Below, in pieces: positions 34,955 to 43,515 of a stretch of 64,000 bases of DNA. The translations under genes and the position numbers were made by a program. This stretch comes from an uncultured Gemmiger sp. (lineage in GTDB: Bacteria; Bacillota; Clostridia; Oscillospirales; Ruminococcaceae): the NCBI GenBank assembly GCA_944388145.1, contig CALXHQ010000001.1, forward strand, positions 1 to 64,000, given 5' to 3'. The notes beneath the pieces were generated by a model that saw only the letters and a program-made list of their open reading frames with translations, was not told the origin of the DNA and did not search any database. Position 1 is the stretch's first letter; the number at the start of each line of letters is the position of its first letter.

Positions 34955-35461
34955 TTACCACATACCGATCATCATCAGCAGGCCGGGGATCCAGGCGGTG
35001 ACCACGCCCTCGAACACCTGCAGCGCGGGGACGAACTTGCCCAGCTTTTTGCCCATAATGTCCTCCACAAAGGATGTACCCCACAGGATGGCCCACAGGT
35101 ACCAGATCACAGCCCAGCGCCAGTCGGCGGTAATGCCCAGCGCCGTGCTGCCGGTGATTCCCTCAATGGTGCCGCACACCACCGCGTTGACTGCCACGAA
35201 GGTGGAGAACCAGGCAAACGGGATGGGGCTGAGGTTCAGCAGTTTGCTGAACGCCACAAACAGATAGGTAAAGCCGAACAGCAGACCGGTACCGGCGGCA
35301 TAATAATTGCCCTGGACCAGGTTGACCGCATTGATAAAGATGGACAGCCCGCCGGTCAGGATATTCATGACAGCGGCAGATTTGCCATCCACCTTGTAAA
35401 ACGTACACATGCCGTTGTTGATCAGCACAATGCCCACAAAGAGCAGACAAACACCCAGCAC
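34955..35461 (-). CDS. ureI: UreI/AmiS family urea channel
   Basis: A 168-residue membrane protein with six predicted helices of the AmiS/UreI family, letting urea enter for cytoplasmic urease. FVGIVLINNGMCTFYKVDGKSA near residue 8 and FGFTYLFVAFSKLLNL near 62 are typical. It contains no histidine at all, so the histidine-dependent acid gating of the Helicobacter channel is not expected. Starts with GTG at 35461 and GAGGAGGG upstream. Placed between ureC and ureE. Confidence 0.9.
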   Translation of the reverse strand: MLGVCLLFVGIVLINNGMCTFYKVDGKSAAVMNILTGGLSIFINAVNLVQGNYYAAGTGLLFGFTYLFVAFSKLLNLSPIPFAWFSTFVAVNAVVCGTIEGITGSTALGITADWRWAVIWYLWAILWGTSFVEDIMGKKLGKFVPALQVFEGVVTAWIPGLLMMIGMW

Positions 35462-35523
35462 GATCTTTCCCTCCTCAAATCATTGACTGTTGCCGGGGCA
35501 GCCCCGGCACTGTTGTGCCCGAA

Positions 35524-37245
35524 TCAGAACAGGCTGTACAGCTGCGCCAGCGGCAGCTTTTCCGCCGGCTTGCAGGTGACGGGTTCTCCGTCCACGCGCA
35601 CCTCGTAAGTCTCCGGGTTGACGGTAATCTCGGGGGTGGCGTCGTTGAACTTCATGTCCTTCTTGCCGATGTTGCGGCAGCCGGAAACGGGAACCACGGT
35701 CTTTTCCAGGCCGTACTTTTCCTTGACGTGTTCTTCCATGGCCGCCTTGGACACAAAGGTCAGGCAGGCGGCGTACTTGGCCTTGCCATGGGCGGCGAAC
35801 ATCGGCTTGTACATGACCGGCTCGCAGGTGGGGATGGACGCATTGGCGTCACCCATCTTGGAAGCGATGATCATGCCGCCCTTGATGATGATGTCGGGGC
35901 GGATGCCGAAGAAAGCGGGGTTCCACAGCACCAGGTCGGCAAACTTGCCAGTCTCGACCGAGCCGACATACTTGCTGACACCGTGGGTGATGGCTGGGTT
36001 GATGGTGTACTTGGCCACATAGCGCTTGATACGGAAGTTGTCGTTGCCGTGGCCCTCGTCCTCGGGCAGAGGGCCGCGCTCATCGCGCATCTTGCTGGCA
36101 GTCTGCCAGGTGCGGGTGATGACCTCGCCCACACGTCCCATGGCCTGGGAGTCGGAACTCATCATGCTGAACACGCCCATATCCTGCAGTACGTCCTCGG
36201 CTGCAATGGTCTCGGGGCGGATACGGGAATCGGCAAAGGCGACATCCTCCGGGATGCGCTTGTCCAGATGGTGGCAGACCATCAGCATATCCAGATGCTC
36301 ATCCAGCGTGTTGACGGTGTAGGGCATCGTGGGGTTGGTGGAGGAAGGCAGGACGTTGGGGGCCGACGCCGCGCGGATGATGTCGGGGGCATGGCCGCCG
36401 CCGGCGCCCTCGGTGTGATAGGTGTGGATGGTGCGGCCGGCGATGGCATTCAGCGTGTCCTCCACGCAGCCGCCCTCGTTCAGGGTGTCAGTATGGATGG
36501 CGACCTGAATGTCGTAGTCATCCGCCACCTTCAGGCAGTGGTCGATGGCGGCGGGGGTGCTGCCCCAGTCCTCGTGTAGCTTCAGGCCCATGGCGCCGGC
36601 CTTGACCTGTTCGATCAGGGCTTTCTCGTCTGAGCAGTTGCCCTTGCCCAGCAGGCCGATGTTCATGGGGTACTCCTCCACGGCCTTGAGCATCATCTCC
36701 ATGTTCCAGGGGCCGGGGGTGCAGGTGGTGGCATTGGTGCCATCCGCAGGGCCGGTGCCGCCGCCGATCATGGTGGTGATGCCGCTGTACAGCGCGCAGT
36801 CCACCTGCTGCGGCGAGATGAAATGGATGTGGGTGTCCAGACCGCCTGCGGTGACGATCAGGCCCTCGCCGGCCAGCGCCTCGGTGGAAGCGCCCACCGT
36901 CATGCCGGGGGTGACGCCGTCCATGATGGAAGGGTTGCCGGCCTTGCCGATGCCGGCAATCTTACCGTCCTTGATGCCGATGTCGGCCTTATAGATGCCG
37001 GTATAGTCGAGGATCAGGCAGTTGGTGATGACCAGATCCAGGTCGCCGTCCGAGCTGCAGGTGGTAACCGACTGGCCCATGCCGTCGCGCAGCGTCTTGC
37101 CGCCGCCGAACTTGGACTCGTCGCCGTAGGTGGTGTAATCCTTCTCCACCTCCAGGATCAGGGAGGTGTCCCCCAGACGGACCTTGTCGCCCGTGGTGGG
37201 GCCGTACATCATCGCGTACTTTTCGCCGGAAATTTGAATGCTCAT
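35524..37245 (-). CDS. ureC: Urease alpha subunit
   Basis: The 573-residue catalytic subunit hydrolysing urea to ammonia and carbamate. Nickel ligands are visible: HIHF (about residues 136-138), the carbamylated lysine in GLKLHEDWG near 220, HTDTLNE near 275, and aspartate in the [12 protein letters not shown] region near 365. The flap is [21 protein letters not shown] near 322, whose histidine assists catalysis. Overlaps ureB by 4 bases. No change in key residues was seen. Confidence 0.98.
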   Translation of the reverse strand: MSIQISGEKYAMMYGPTTGDKVRLGDTSLILEVEKDYTTYGDESKFGGGKTLRDGMGQSVTTCSSDGDLDLVITNCLILDYTGIYKADIGIKDGKIAGIGKAGNPSIMDGVTPGMTVGASTEALAGEGLIVTAGGLDTHIHFISPQQVDCALYSGITTMIGGGTGPADGTNATTCTPGPWNMEMMLKAVEEYPMNIGLLGKGNCSDEKALIEQVKAGAMGLKLHEDWGSTPAAIDHCLKVADDYDIQVAIHTDTLNEGGCVEDTLNAIAGRTIHTYHTEGAGGGHAPDIIRAASAPNVLPSSTNPTMPYTVNTLDEHLDMLMVCHHLDKRIPEDVAFADSRIRPETIAAEDVLQDMGVFSMMSSDSQAMGRVGEVITRTWQTASKMRDERGPLPEDEGHGNDNFRIKRYVAKYTINPAITHGVSKYVGSVETGKFADLVLWNPAFFGIRPDIIIKGGMIIASKMGDANASIPTCEPVMYKPMFAAHGKAKYAACLTFVSKAAMEEHVKEKYGLEKTVVPVSGCRNIGKKDMKFNDATPEITVNPETYEVRVDGEPVTCKPAEKLPLAQLYSLF

Positions 37246-37619
37246 TTTTCGTCCCCCCGATGGATAAAGCCTTTTTCTTCCGCACGGGCCATGGCTGCGG
37301 CCCTGGTGGCGGGCGTTGCCTGGGCGCAGGTCAGATCGTTCAGGCCAAAGATGCGCTTGGTGCCGCCCATTGCGGTGAGCTGCACTTCCTTCTCCTCGCC
37401 CGGTTCAAAGCGGACCGAGTTGCCGGAAGGCACGTCCAGGTGATAACCGTAAGCCTTCTCCCGGTCAAAGACCAGGCAACGGTTTACCTCAAAAAAGTGG
37501 AAATGAGAGCCCACCTGTACCGGACGGTCGCCCACATTGGTGACCGTCAGGGTAACCGTGGGTTTGCCCGCGTTGAGGGTGATTTCCCGGTCGAGAGTGA
37601 TGACTTCGCCGACTTTCAT
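37242..37619 (-). CDS. ureB: Urease beta subunit
   Basis: A 125-residue structural subunit beginning [19 protein letters not shown], with [18 protein letters not shown] near residue 32 and [17 protein letters not shown] near 66, all characteristic of UreB. It overlaps ureC by 4 bases and follows ureA by 13. It stabilises the alpha subunit in the trimer. Confidence 0.97.
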   Translation of the reverse strand: MKVGEVITLDREITLNAGKPTVTLTVTNVGDRPVQVGSHFHFFEVNRCLVFDREKAYGYHLDVPSGNSVRFEPGEEKEVQLTAMGGTKRIFGLNDLTCAQATPATRAAAMARAEEKGFIHRGDEK

Positions 37620-37632
37620 GTTCAGTGCCTCC

Positions 37633-37935
37633 TTAGCGAATGGGGTTGTGGACCGTGACCATCTTGGTGCCGTCCGGGAAGGTTGCCTCCACCTGGACCT
37701 CGCCGACCATATCGGCCACGCCGTCCATCACATCGTCGCGGGTCAGCAGTTCCGCCCCCAGCTGCATCAGCTCGGTCACCATCTTGCCGTCCCGCGCCAT
37801 CTCCATCAGTTCCGAGCTGATGTAGGCGACGGCTTCCGGGTAGTTCAGCTTCAGTCCCCTTGCCTTGCGCTCCTTGGCGAGATTGCCCGCCATGTGGAGC
37901 ATCAGTTTTTCCTGTTCCTTGGGTGTAAGACGCAT
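37633..37935 (-). CDS. ureA: Urease gamma subunit
   Basis: A 100-residue subunit beginning [20 protein letters not shown], with [21 protein letters not shown] near residue 33 and [21 protein letters not shown] near 72. First gene of the urease operon; GGAGG lies 10 bases before the ATG. Its transcript starts near 38033 and must pass a terminator-like hairpin in the leader. Confidence 0.98.
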   Translation of the reverse strand: MRLTPKEQEKLMLHMAGNLAKERKARGLKLNYPEAVAYISSELMEMARDGKMVTELMQLGAELLTRDDVMDGVADMVGEVQVEATFPDGTKMVTVHNPIR

Positions 37936-37983
37936 AGCCGTTTCCTCCGCTTCTATGTTTTATCGCGTCAGGTCTGAAAGAAA

Positions 37984-38028
37984 CAAAAAACGCCTGAGAA
38001 GGCCAAAGCCTTCTCAGACGTCTTCGTC
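37984..38028 (-). promoter_or_regulatory. Attenuator-like leader hairpin of the urease operon
   Basis: On the minus strand ACGTCTGAGAAGGC (38021-38008), loop TTTG, GCCTTCTCAGGCGT (38003-37990) and then TTTTT form a 14-bp terminator between the promoter and ureA. The short hairpin GACG-AAGA-CGTC (38028-38017) uses the base of the same stem, so the two folds exclude each other. What would switch them is unknown. Confidence 0.75.
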
Positions 38029-38039
38029 GCTACTGGTTA

Positions 38040-38068
38040 TTTATAGCATGATGCCCACAAAATGTCAA
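38040..38068 (-). promoter_or_regulatory. Promoter of the urease operon
   Basis: Minus strand TTGACA (38068-38063), 17 bases, TATAAA (38045-38040) with TGC just before it. A strong sigma-A-type promoter. Confidence 0.88.
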
Positions 38069-38108
38069 GCCGCACTTTTGATGGGGCGTGCGCTTTCCCG
38101 ACGAAAAC

Positions 38109-38122
38109 AGCGGTGCCACCCG
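38109..38122 (-). promoter_or_regulatory. T-box-like motif upstream of the urease promoter
   Basis: Minus strand GGGTGGCACCGC matches the core of the tRNA-sensing T-box. A hairpin CCCGGCA/TGCCGG-type stem precedes it, but there is not enough space for a full stem I and no aminoacyl or amino-acid gene follows. Possibly a remnant or a coincidence. Confidence 0.3.
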
Positions 38123-38157
38123 ATGTGAGCCCTTCCGGCAGAATTGCCGGGTTTGTC

Positions 38158-38186
38158 TTGACGAATACGCTGCTACGTGCTAAAAT
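38158..38186 (+). promoter_or_regulatory. Promoter of the lipoprotein/sortase locus
   Basis: TTGACG (38158-38163), 17 bases, TAAAAT (38181-38186). Transcript begins near 38193, about 110 bases before the TTG start. Confidence 0.82.
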
Positions 38187-38302
38187 GTGAATAGTTTATA
38201 GACTTTCGGAAAGAATAAAAATTGTCAGCCGGCGGGTATGCCGGCTGGAGGTTTGCTGCCGTTTTGGCCTGCTTGTATACAAGAGTAAGGAGGATCACTC
38301 CG

Positions 38303-38620
38303 TTGAAACGTATAATCGGTGTTTTGCTGGTTGCTGCGCTGATGGTGCTGTTTGTCGCCTGTGGTGTACCGGGTATGCGTCAGGAAAGTGCCCCCGCCCC
38401 TTCCCCCACCGTGGCTGCTACCTCCCGCGATGTGCGCAATGAACCTGTGCGGGTGGACGAGACCTACGCCATGGCAGATGTGACGGATGCGTCGCCGACG
38501 CCTGCCCCCAGCGCGGTCCCCACCCCTGCCACCGGGGACGCTTCCCTGCCGTATGTGGTGGGCACTGTGGGGTTGATTTTGTTCTGTTCGGCCGGGCTGC
38601 TGCTGTTGAAGCGGGTGTGA
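38303..38620 (+). CDS. Small lipoprotein with C-terminal sorting-like signal
   Basis: A 105-residue exported protein. It starts with TTG at 38303 (AGGAGG, 8-9 bases upstream), has a signal peptide with lipobox-like FVAC (Cys20), a Pro/Ala/Thr-rich middle, then TPATGD (residues 74-79), a hydrophobic helix (about 84-102) and a KR end. That C-terminal plan is that of sortase substrates (xPxTG, helix, positive tail), with T in place of L. The class B sortase gene follows, so it is a likely substrate. A double anchor (lipid and sorting signal) would be unusual; the N-terminal segment may be an ordinary signal peptide. Confidence 0.65.
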   Translation: MKRIIGVLLVAALMVLFVACGVPGMRQESAPAPSPTVAATSRDVRNEPVRVDETYAMADVTDASPTPAPSAVPTPATGDASLPYVVGTVGLILFCSAGLLLLKRV

Positions 38621-38637
38621 CAGCCCCATATTGCTGG

Positions 38638-38681
38638 GTCCCTTGTCCTTGCCATGCGGCGGGATAAGGGACGTTTGTTTT
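38638..38681 (+). terminator. Terminator between the small lipoprotein and sortase
   Basis: GTCCCTTGTCC (38638-38648) pairs with GGATAAGGGAC (38662-38672), 11 bp with one G-T, followed by GTTTGTTTT. Sortase expression probably depends on read-through or a nearby promoter. Confidence 0.8.
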
Positions 38682-38710
38682 CCTGTGGCAAAATCGGAAG
38701 AGGTTATATT

Positions 38711-39664
38711 ATGCCCAAGAAGGCCCGCTATTCCCACTTGCAGGGGGACTCTGCCTACTATCCGTTCGGGGCCCGAACCCGGCTGCGCAGGCGTCTGCGC
38801 CGGCATGCGGCACTGTTGCGGACAGTGGGGCTGCTTTTGTTTGTGCCGGTGGCGGTGCTGGTGGTCCGTCAGACCGTTTTTCGCGGCGGACAACCCCAGC
38901 GCCCGGAAGCACTGACGGTGGAGTCGGCAGCACCCGCCCCGCAGCAGCAGGAGAGCTCCGCCGGAGGCTCCGTGCAGGTAACCGTGCAAGCTGCCGACGC
39001 GGCGGCGATGGATGACGGGCTGTCCGGGATGCCCACCGCACCTGCCACGCCTGCGCCGACAGCCGATCCTTGCCAGTCTCAGCGGCAGATTTTGCCGGAG
39101 TTTCAGGAGCTGTACCGGCAAAATTCCGATTTGGTGGGTTGGCTGACGGTAGAAGCCGCCGGCATTGACTATCCGGTGGTGCAAACACCGGAGGAGAACG
39201 AACGGTATCTGCGCCGGGGATTTGACGGGTTGTACTCCATGGCAGGTACCCTGTTTCTGGATGCACAGTGCAGGCTGTATGACCCGGCCACCGCCAACTG
39301 GATCATCTACGGCCACAACATGAACGACGGCAGTATGTTCGGGCATCTGGACCGGTTTGAGGATGCGGCGTTCTGCCAGGAGCATCCCACCTTCTCCTTT
39401 GACACGCTATACGAGAAAATCGACTGGCAGATCGTGATGGTGCTGCACACCAAAGTGGGTGCCGATGAACTGCCGTATTACAGCTTTTTTGATGCCTCCG
39501 GTCCCGAGGAATGGCAGCGGCGCTACGACGCCATGAAGGCACGCGCCCTGTTTGAAACCGGCGTGGAGGCACAATACGGCGACCAGCTGCTGACTCTGTC
39601 CACCTGCGGCAGCAACAATGAGGACCGGGTTGCCGTGGTGGCAAAACGCCTCCGCACGGATTAG
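38711..39664 (+). CDS. Class B sortase
   Basis: A 317-residue membrane transpeptidase that links surface proteins to the cell wall. A basic N-terminus and one helix (about residues 36-55) anchor it, followed by a long Pro/Ala/Gln linker and the sortase domain: IIYGHNMNDGSMF with catalytic His202, LTLSTCG with Cys299, and Arg306. TLSTC and the insert after the histidine are class B features. ATG 38711 has AAGAGG 8 bases upstream. Partner of the small protein upstream; no other substrate is in the window. Confidence 0.93.
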   Translation: MPKKARYSHLQGDSAYYPFGARTRLRRRLRRHAALLRTVGLLLFVPVAVLVVRQTVFRGGQPQRPEALTVESAAPAPQQQESSAGGSVQVTVQAADAAAMDDGLSGMPTAPATPAPTADPCQSQRQILPEFQELYRQNSDLVGWLTVEAAGIDYPVVQTPEENERYLRRGFDGLYSMAGTLFLDAQCRLYDPATANWIIYGHNMNDGSMFGHLDRFEDAAFCQEHPTFSFDTLYEKIDWQIVMVLHTKVGADELPYYSFFDASGPEEWQRRYDAMKARALFETGVEAQYGDQLLTLSTCGSNNEDRVAVVAKRLRTD

Positions 39665-39676
39665 TCCTGCATATCA

Positions 39677-39724
39677 AAGTGCCCCCGCCTTTCCGATGGC
39701 TATCGGTCAGGCGGGGGCGCTTAA
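39677..39724. terminator. Bidirectional terminator between sortase and pnp
   Basis: AAGTGCCCCCGCCT (39677-39690) pairs with AGGCGGGGGCGCTT (39709-39722), with an inner CCGAT/ATCGG stem. It lies between convergent genes and can serve both. Confidence 0.85.
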
Positions 39725-39755
39725 TTGGTTTAACTATGTGGAAGGATCACACGGC

Positions 39756-41900
39756 TCACTTTTTGTTCTGTTCCGCACGTTTTTTGGCAATGGCAGCCAG
39801 CGCGTCACGGCGGGACAGGTTGATGCGGCCCTGCTGGTCAATATCGGTGACCATGACAAAGACGGGGTCGCCCACGGCGACAACATCCTCGACCCGCTCG
39901 ACGCGGTGGTCGTCCAGCTTGGAGATATGGACCAGGCCCTCCTTGCCGGGGGCGATCTCGACAAAGGCGCCGAAGTTCATCAGCCGGGTAACGCGGCCCT
40001 TATAGATGGCACCAATCTCAGGATCTTCCACGATGGTCTTGATGGTGGAAATGGCACGGCGAGCATCGTCGGCGTCAATGGCAGAGATAAAGACGCGGCC
40101 ATCCTCCTCCACATCGATCTTGCAGTTGCAGGTGGCACACAGCTCCTGAATGACCTTGCCGCCTTTGCCGATCACATCCTTGATCTTGTCCACGGGGATC
40201 TGCATGCTGAACATCTTGGGCGCATACTTGCTCAGTTCCTTGCGGGGCTCAGCAATGCAGGGCTTGATGATCTCGTCCAGGATATACAGACGGCCCTTGC
40301 GGCACTTTTCCAGCGCCTCCTCAACGATTGCATAGGTCAGACCGTCGATCTTGATGTCCATCTGGATGGCGGTGATGCCGCGGCGGGTGCCGCCCACCTT
40401 GAAGTCCATGTCGCCGTGGAAATCCTCGACGCCCTGAATGTCCAGCATGGTCATCCAGCGGTCGCCCTCGGTGATCAGGCCGCAGGAAATACCGGCAACC
40501 GGCGCCTTGATGGGCACCCCGGCATCCATCAAAGCCAGGGTGGAACCGCAGATGGAAGCCTGAGAGGTGGAGCCGTTGGACGACAGTACCTCGGACACAC
40601 AGCGGATGGTGTAGGGGAACTCATCCATCGAAGGCAGAACCGGAAGCAGGGCACGTTCCGCCAGGGCACCGTGGCCAATCTCGCGGCGGCCGGGGCTGCG
40701 GGGGGCGCGGGCCTCGCCGGTGGAGTAGGGCGGCATGTTATAGTGGTGAATATACCGCTTGGAGGTAATATCGGACAGATCATCCATCGTCTGGGCATCC
40801 TTGGTATTGCCCAGGGTGCAGATAGTCAGCACCTGGGTCTGGCCGCGGGTGAACATGCCGGAGCCATGCACGCGGGGCAGCAGGCCAACCTCAGCAGCCA
40901 GCGGGCGGATCTCGTTGATGCCGCGGCCGTCCACACGCTTACCCTCGTCCAGCAGCCAGCGGCGGACGACGTACTTCTGCATCTTGTAGCTGACGTAGTC
41001 CAGCGCGGCGGCATCCAGCTCAGGATGTTCCTCAGCAATTTTGTCCATAATGGGCAGCAGGGCAGCGTCGCGGACGTTCTTGTCATCGGTGTCCATGGCG
41101 GCCTTGAACTCATCCAGGTGCTTGGCCTTGACATCGGCCAGCATTTCCATGTCCAGATCGGCGGACTGGAACTCCACCTTCGGCTTGCCGATCTCGGCGA
41201 CGATGGACTTGATGAAAGCGATCATCTTTTTGATCTCGGCATGGCCGGCCTTGATGGCGTCCATCATGGTAGCCTCGTCCACCTCGTTGGCGCCGGCCTC
41301 AATCATGACGATTTTTTCCTCGGAGGCGGCCAGGGTCAGGGCCAGGTCGCTCTTCTGGCGCTGCTCAAAGGTGGGATTCAGTACGATCTCGCCGTCCACC
41401 AGGCCCACCTGAACACCGCCGATGGGGCCGCGCCAGGGAATGTCGGACATGGCAATGGCCAGGGATGCGCCGTTCATGCCGGCGATCTCGGGGGAGTTGT
41501 CCGGATCCAGACTCATGACGGTCATGGTGACACAGACATCATTGCGCATCTCCTTGGGGAAGAGCGGACGGATGGGGCGGTCCACCACGCGGGAGTTGAG
41601 GATGGCATGCTCGCCGGGGCGGCCTTCGCGGCGCATAAAACTGCCGGGAATGCGGCCTGCGGCGTAGAGTTTCTCCTCAAACTCAACGCTCAGCGGGAAG
41701 AAGTCGATGCCCTCGCGGGGCTTTTCGCTCATGGTGACGTTGCACAGCACACAGGTCTCGCCATAGCGGATCATGGCGCTTCCGTTGGCCAGGCCGCACA
41801 TCTTGCCGGTTTCGACAACAAAAGGACGGCCCGCAAAGGTGGTTTCAAACTTGCGGTAATTGGGGAACGTTTCCTTGCGGGATGCAAATTCCAGGGCCAT
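39756..41900 (-). CDS. pnp: Polynucleotide phosphorylase
   Basis: A 714-residue 3'-5' exoribonuclease of the RNA degradosome. Two RNase PH domains (residues about 10-140 and 315-545, with GSGMFTRGQTQVL and TGEARAPRSPGRREIGHGALAE) flank a helical linker; a KH domain (VIGKGGKVIQEL near 570) and an S1 domain (GAIYKGRVTRLMNFGAFVEI near 625) end it. Catalytic DxxxD and SSNGSTSQAS near 440 are present. AAGGAGGAAACC lies before the ATG. Downstream of rpsO after a strong terminator. Confidence 0.98.
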   Translation of the reverse strand: MALEFASRKETFPNYRKFETTFAGRPFVVETGKMCGLANGSAMIRYGETCVLCNVTMSEKPREGIDFFPLSVEFEEKLYAAGRIPGSFMRREGRPGEHAILNSRVVDRPIRPLFPKEMRNDVCVTMTVMSLDPDNSPEIAGMNGASLAIAMSDIPWRGPIGGVQVGLVDGEIVLNPTFEQRQKSDLALTLAASEEKIVMIEAGANEVDEATMMDAIKAGHAEIKKMIAFIKSIVAEIGKPKVEFQSADLDMEMLADVKAKHLDEFKAAMDTDDKNVRDAALLPIMDKIAEEHPELDAAALDYVSYKMQKYVVRRWLLDEGKRVDGRGINEIRPLAAEVGLLPRVHGSGMFTRGQTQVLTICTLGNTKDAQTMDDLSDITSKRYIHHYNMPPYSTGEARAPRSPGRREIGHGALAERALLPVLPSMDEFPYTIRCVSEVLSSNGSTSQASICGSTLALMDAGVPIKAPVAGISCGLITEGDRWMTMLDIQGVEDFHGDMDFKVGGTRRGITAIQMDIKIDGLTYAIVEEALEKCRKGRLYILDEIIKPCIAEPRKELSKYAPKMFSMQIPVDKIKDVIGKGGKVIQELCATCNCKIDVEEDGRVFISAIDADDARRAISTIKTIVEDPEIGAIYKGRVTRLMNFGAFVEIAPGKEGLVHISKLDDHRVERVEDVVAVGDPVFVMVTDIDQQGRINLSRRDALAAIAKKRAEQNKK

Positions 41901-42063
41901 TCAGGTTTCCTCCTTGTGGTTTGGATTCTTTATTTTTGGGCGCATCCCGGTTTTGAGCAATAAATCCAGTGGCTGACCCCGCAAAAATACGGTCAGACAT
42001 TCGATTTACTGCACAAAACATCAGGCGCAGCCCGGATTCCATAAAAAACAGAAGGCCTTTGAA

Positions 42064-42110
42064 CAAAATAATAAAAAGCGGGCAGGGCGCATCATCATGC
42101 GCTCTGCCCA
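42064..42110 (-). terminator. Terminator after rpsO
   Basis: GGGCAGGGCGCAT and ATGCGCTCTGCCC (42080-42109) form a 13-bp stem with one G-T, followed on the minus strand by GCTTTTTATTATTTTG. Confidence 0.92.
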
Positions 42111-42123
42111 GCGTTTTGCAAGA

Positions 42124-42381
42124 TTACTTGCGCAGACCCAGCTCAGCGATCAGGGCGCGGTAACGGTTGATGTCCTTCTTCTGCAGATAGGCCAGCAGGT
42201 TACGGCGGCGGCCGACCATCTTGAACAGACCGCGGCGGCTGTGGTTGTCGTGCTTATTGGTTTTCAGGTGCTCGGTCAGGTGATTGATCCGGGCAGTCAG
42301 CAGTGCAACCTGAACCTCCGGGGAGCCGGTGTCGCCCTCGTGGATGGCGGCCTTTTCGATGATAGCCTTCTTGTCTTGCAT
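42124..42381 (-). CDS. rpsO: 30S ribosomal protein S15
   Basis: An 85-residue primary rRNA-binding protein of the 30S platform. [21 protein letters not shown] and [20 protein letters not shown] are the family hallmarks. The start is the ATG at 42381 (MQDKKAII) with AGAGG upstream; the longer frame has no ribosome site. rpsO-pnp order is conserved, here split by a terminator. Confidence 0.97.
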   Translation of the reverse strand: MQDKKAIIEKAAIHEGDTGSPEVQVALLTARINHLTEHLKTNKHDNHSRRGLFKMVGRRRNLLAYLQKKDINRYRALIAELGLRK

Positions 42382-42578
42382 GATGCATACCTCTCTTTGT
42401 ATGAATTTGCCATCGGCGCAGCAGGGGGCAGCAAGGTTCCCTTTCGCGGAAAAACCGCAGGGCATACACCCGAAGCCGGGCCGCGGTAACATTAGAGATT
42501 ATACCACAGGGAAATTGCTTTTACAAGCGGTATTTTGCGCAATTTTTGCGACAGATTTTTGGCAGATACAGCAGCTTG

Positions 42579-43511
42579 TCAGCCGTTATCCCGCCGGGCG
42601 GCAAAGTATTCTCTGCTTTGCCGGGCTGCGTCCCGGATCAGCGCGCTGAGCGCCTGCATCGAATCGAACTTGCGGACCGGGCAGAGATACTTGTAAAATT
42701 CCAGCCGGGGGGACTGTCCATAGACATCCCCCGAGAAATCCGGCACATACGTTTCACAGGTGATCGGGGCGCCCGCCTGATCCACCGTTGGCCGGCGGCC
42801 AATGCCGGTGGCGGCGGGGTACCATTTTCCTTCAATCCGGATGCGGGTAATATAGACGCCGCAGCCAGGTTCCAGCGCCCCTGCAGGAAAATTCTGGTTG
42901 ATGGTGGGGGTGCCAAGCCGCGATGTGCCCATGTGTTTGCCGTGGGTTACCGGCCAGTCGATGGCGTAAGGCTCCCCCAGCATGGCATTGGCGTCCTCAA
43001 TGCGGCAGGCCTGCAGGGCGGCGCGGATGCGGGTGGAGGAAACGGTCACGCCCTGATAACTTGCCATTTCCACCACATGGGCCGCGATACCGCGGGCTGC
43101 GCAGAGGGACTTGAGCATATCCACATTGCCCGCAGCCTTTGCACCAAAAGTGAAGTTATCCCCGCAGAATACTGCCTTTGCAGCGAAGCAGCCGGTCAGC
43201 ACTCTGCCGACAAAATCCTCCGGAGAGAGCGCGCAGAAATCGGCAAAGGGGGCCTCCTGGTATTCGGCAATGCCCAGGGCTGCCACCCGCCGATGCTTTT
43301 CCCGGTCCGGGAAGATGCGCGCGCCCTTCATGGGATGGTTTGCCGGCAGCGAGAAGGTGAAGGCAGCCGGCGTCAGCCCATGGTCCGCTGCGTATTCCAC
43401 CGCCGCCCGCAGCACCGCCCGGTGCCCCAGGTGGACACCGTCAAAAAAGCCAAGGGCAACGGCGCTGCCCGTTGGCGCGTCGATGGGGGTGAGTGTGGTG
43501 AGAATATGCAT
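42579..43511 (-). CDS. ribF: Bifunctional riboflavin kinase/FAD synthetase
   Basis: A 310-residue enzyme making FMN then FAD. The N-terminal FAD-synthetase domain has ALGFFDGVHLGHRAVL near residue 20 (HxGH-type site) and FCGDNFTFG near 113; the C-terminal kinase domain has GKHMGTSRLGTPTIN (near 190) and DVYGQSPRLEFYKYL near 270. ATG 43511 lies 4 bases past the truB stop with GAGGGGAAG upstream. Last gene of the rimP-nusA-infB-truB cluster. Confidence 0.95.
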   Translation of the reverse strand: MHILTTLTPIDAPTGSAVALGFFDGVHLGHRAVLRAAVEYAADHGLTPAAFTFSLPANHPMKGARIFPDREKHRRVAALGIAEYQEAPFADFCALSPEDFVGRVLTGCFAAKAVFCGDNFTFGAKAAGNVDMLKSLCAARGIAAHVVEMASYQGVTVSSTRIRAALQACRIEDANAMLGEPYAIDWPVTHGKHMGTSRLGTPTINQNFPAGALEPGCGVYITRIRIEGKWYPAATGIGRRPTVDQAGAPITCETYVPDFSGDVYGQSPRLEFYKYLCPVRKFDSMQALSALIRDAARQSREYFAARRDNG

Positions 43512-43515
43512 GCGG

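Noticed and set aside
37984-38045. ANTAR-target tandem hairpins in the urease leader
   Set aside because: The loops are AAGA and TTTG or CTTTGG; they lack the A1-G4 hexaloop pattern.
39618-41963. 781-codon open frame opposite pnp
   Set aside because: Shadow of polynucleotide phosphorylase; no ribosome site.
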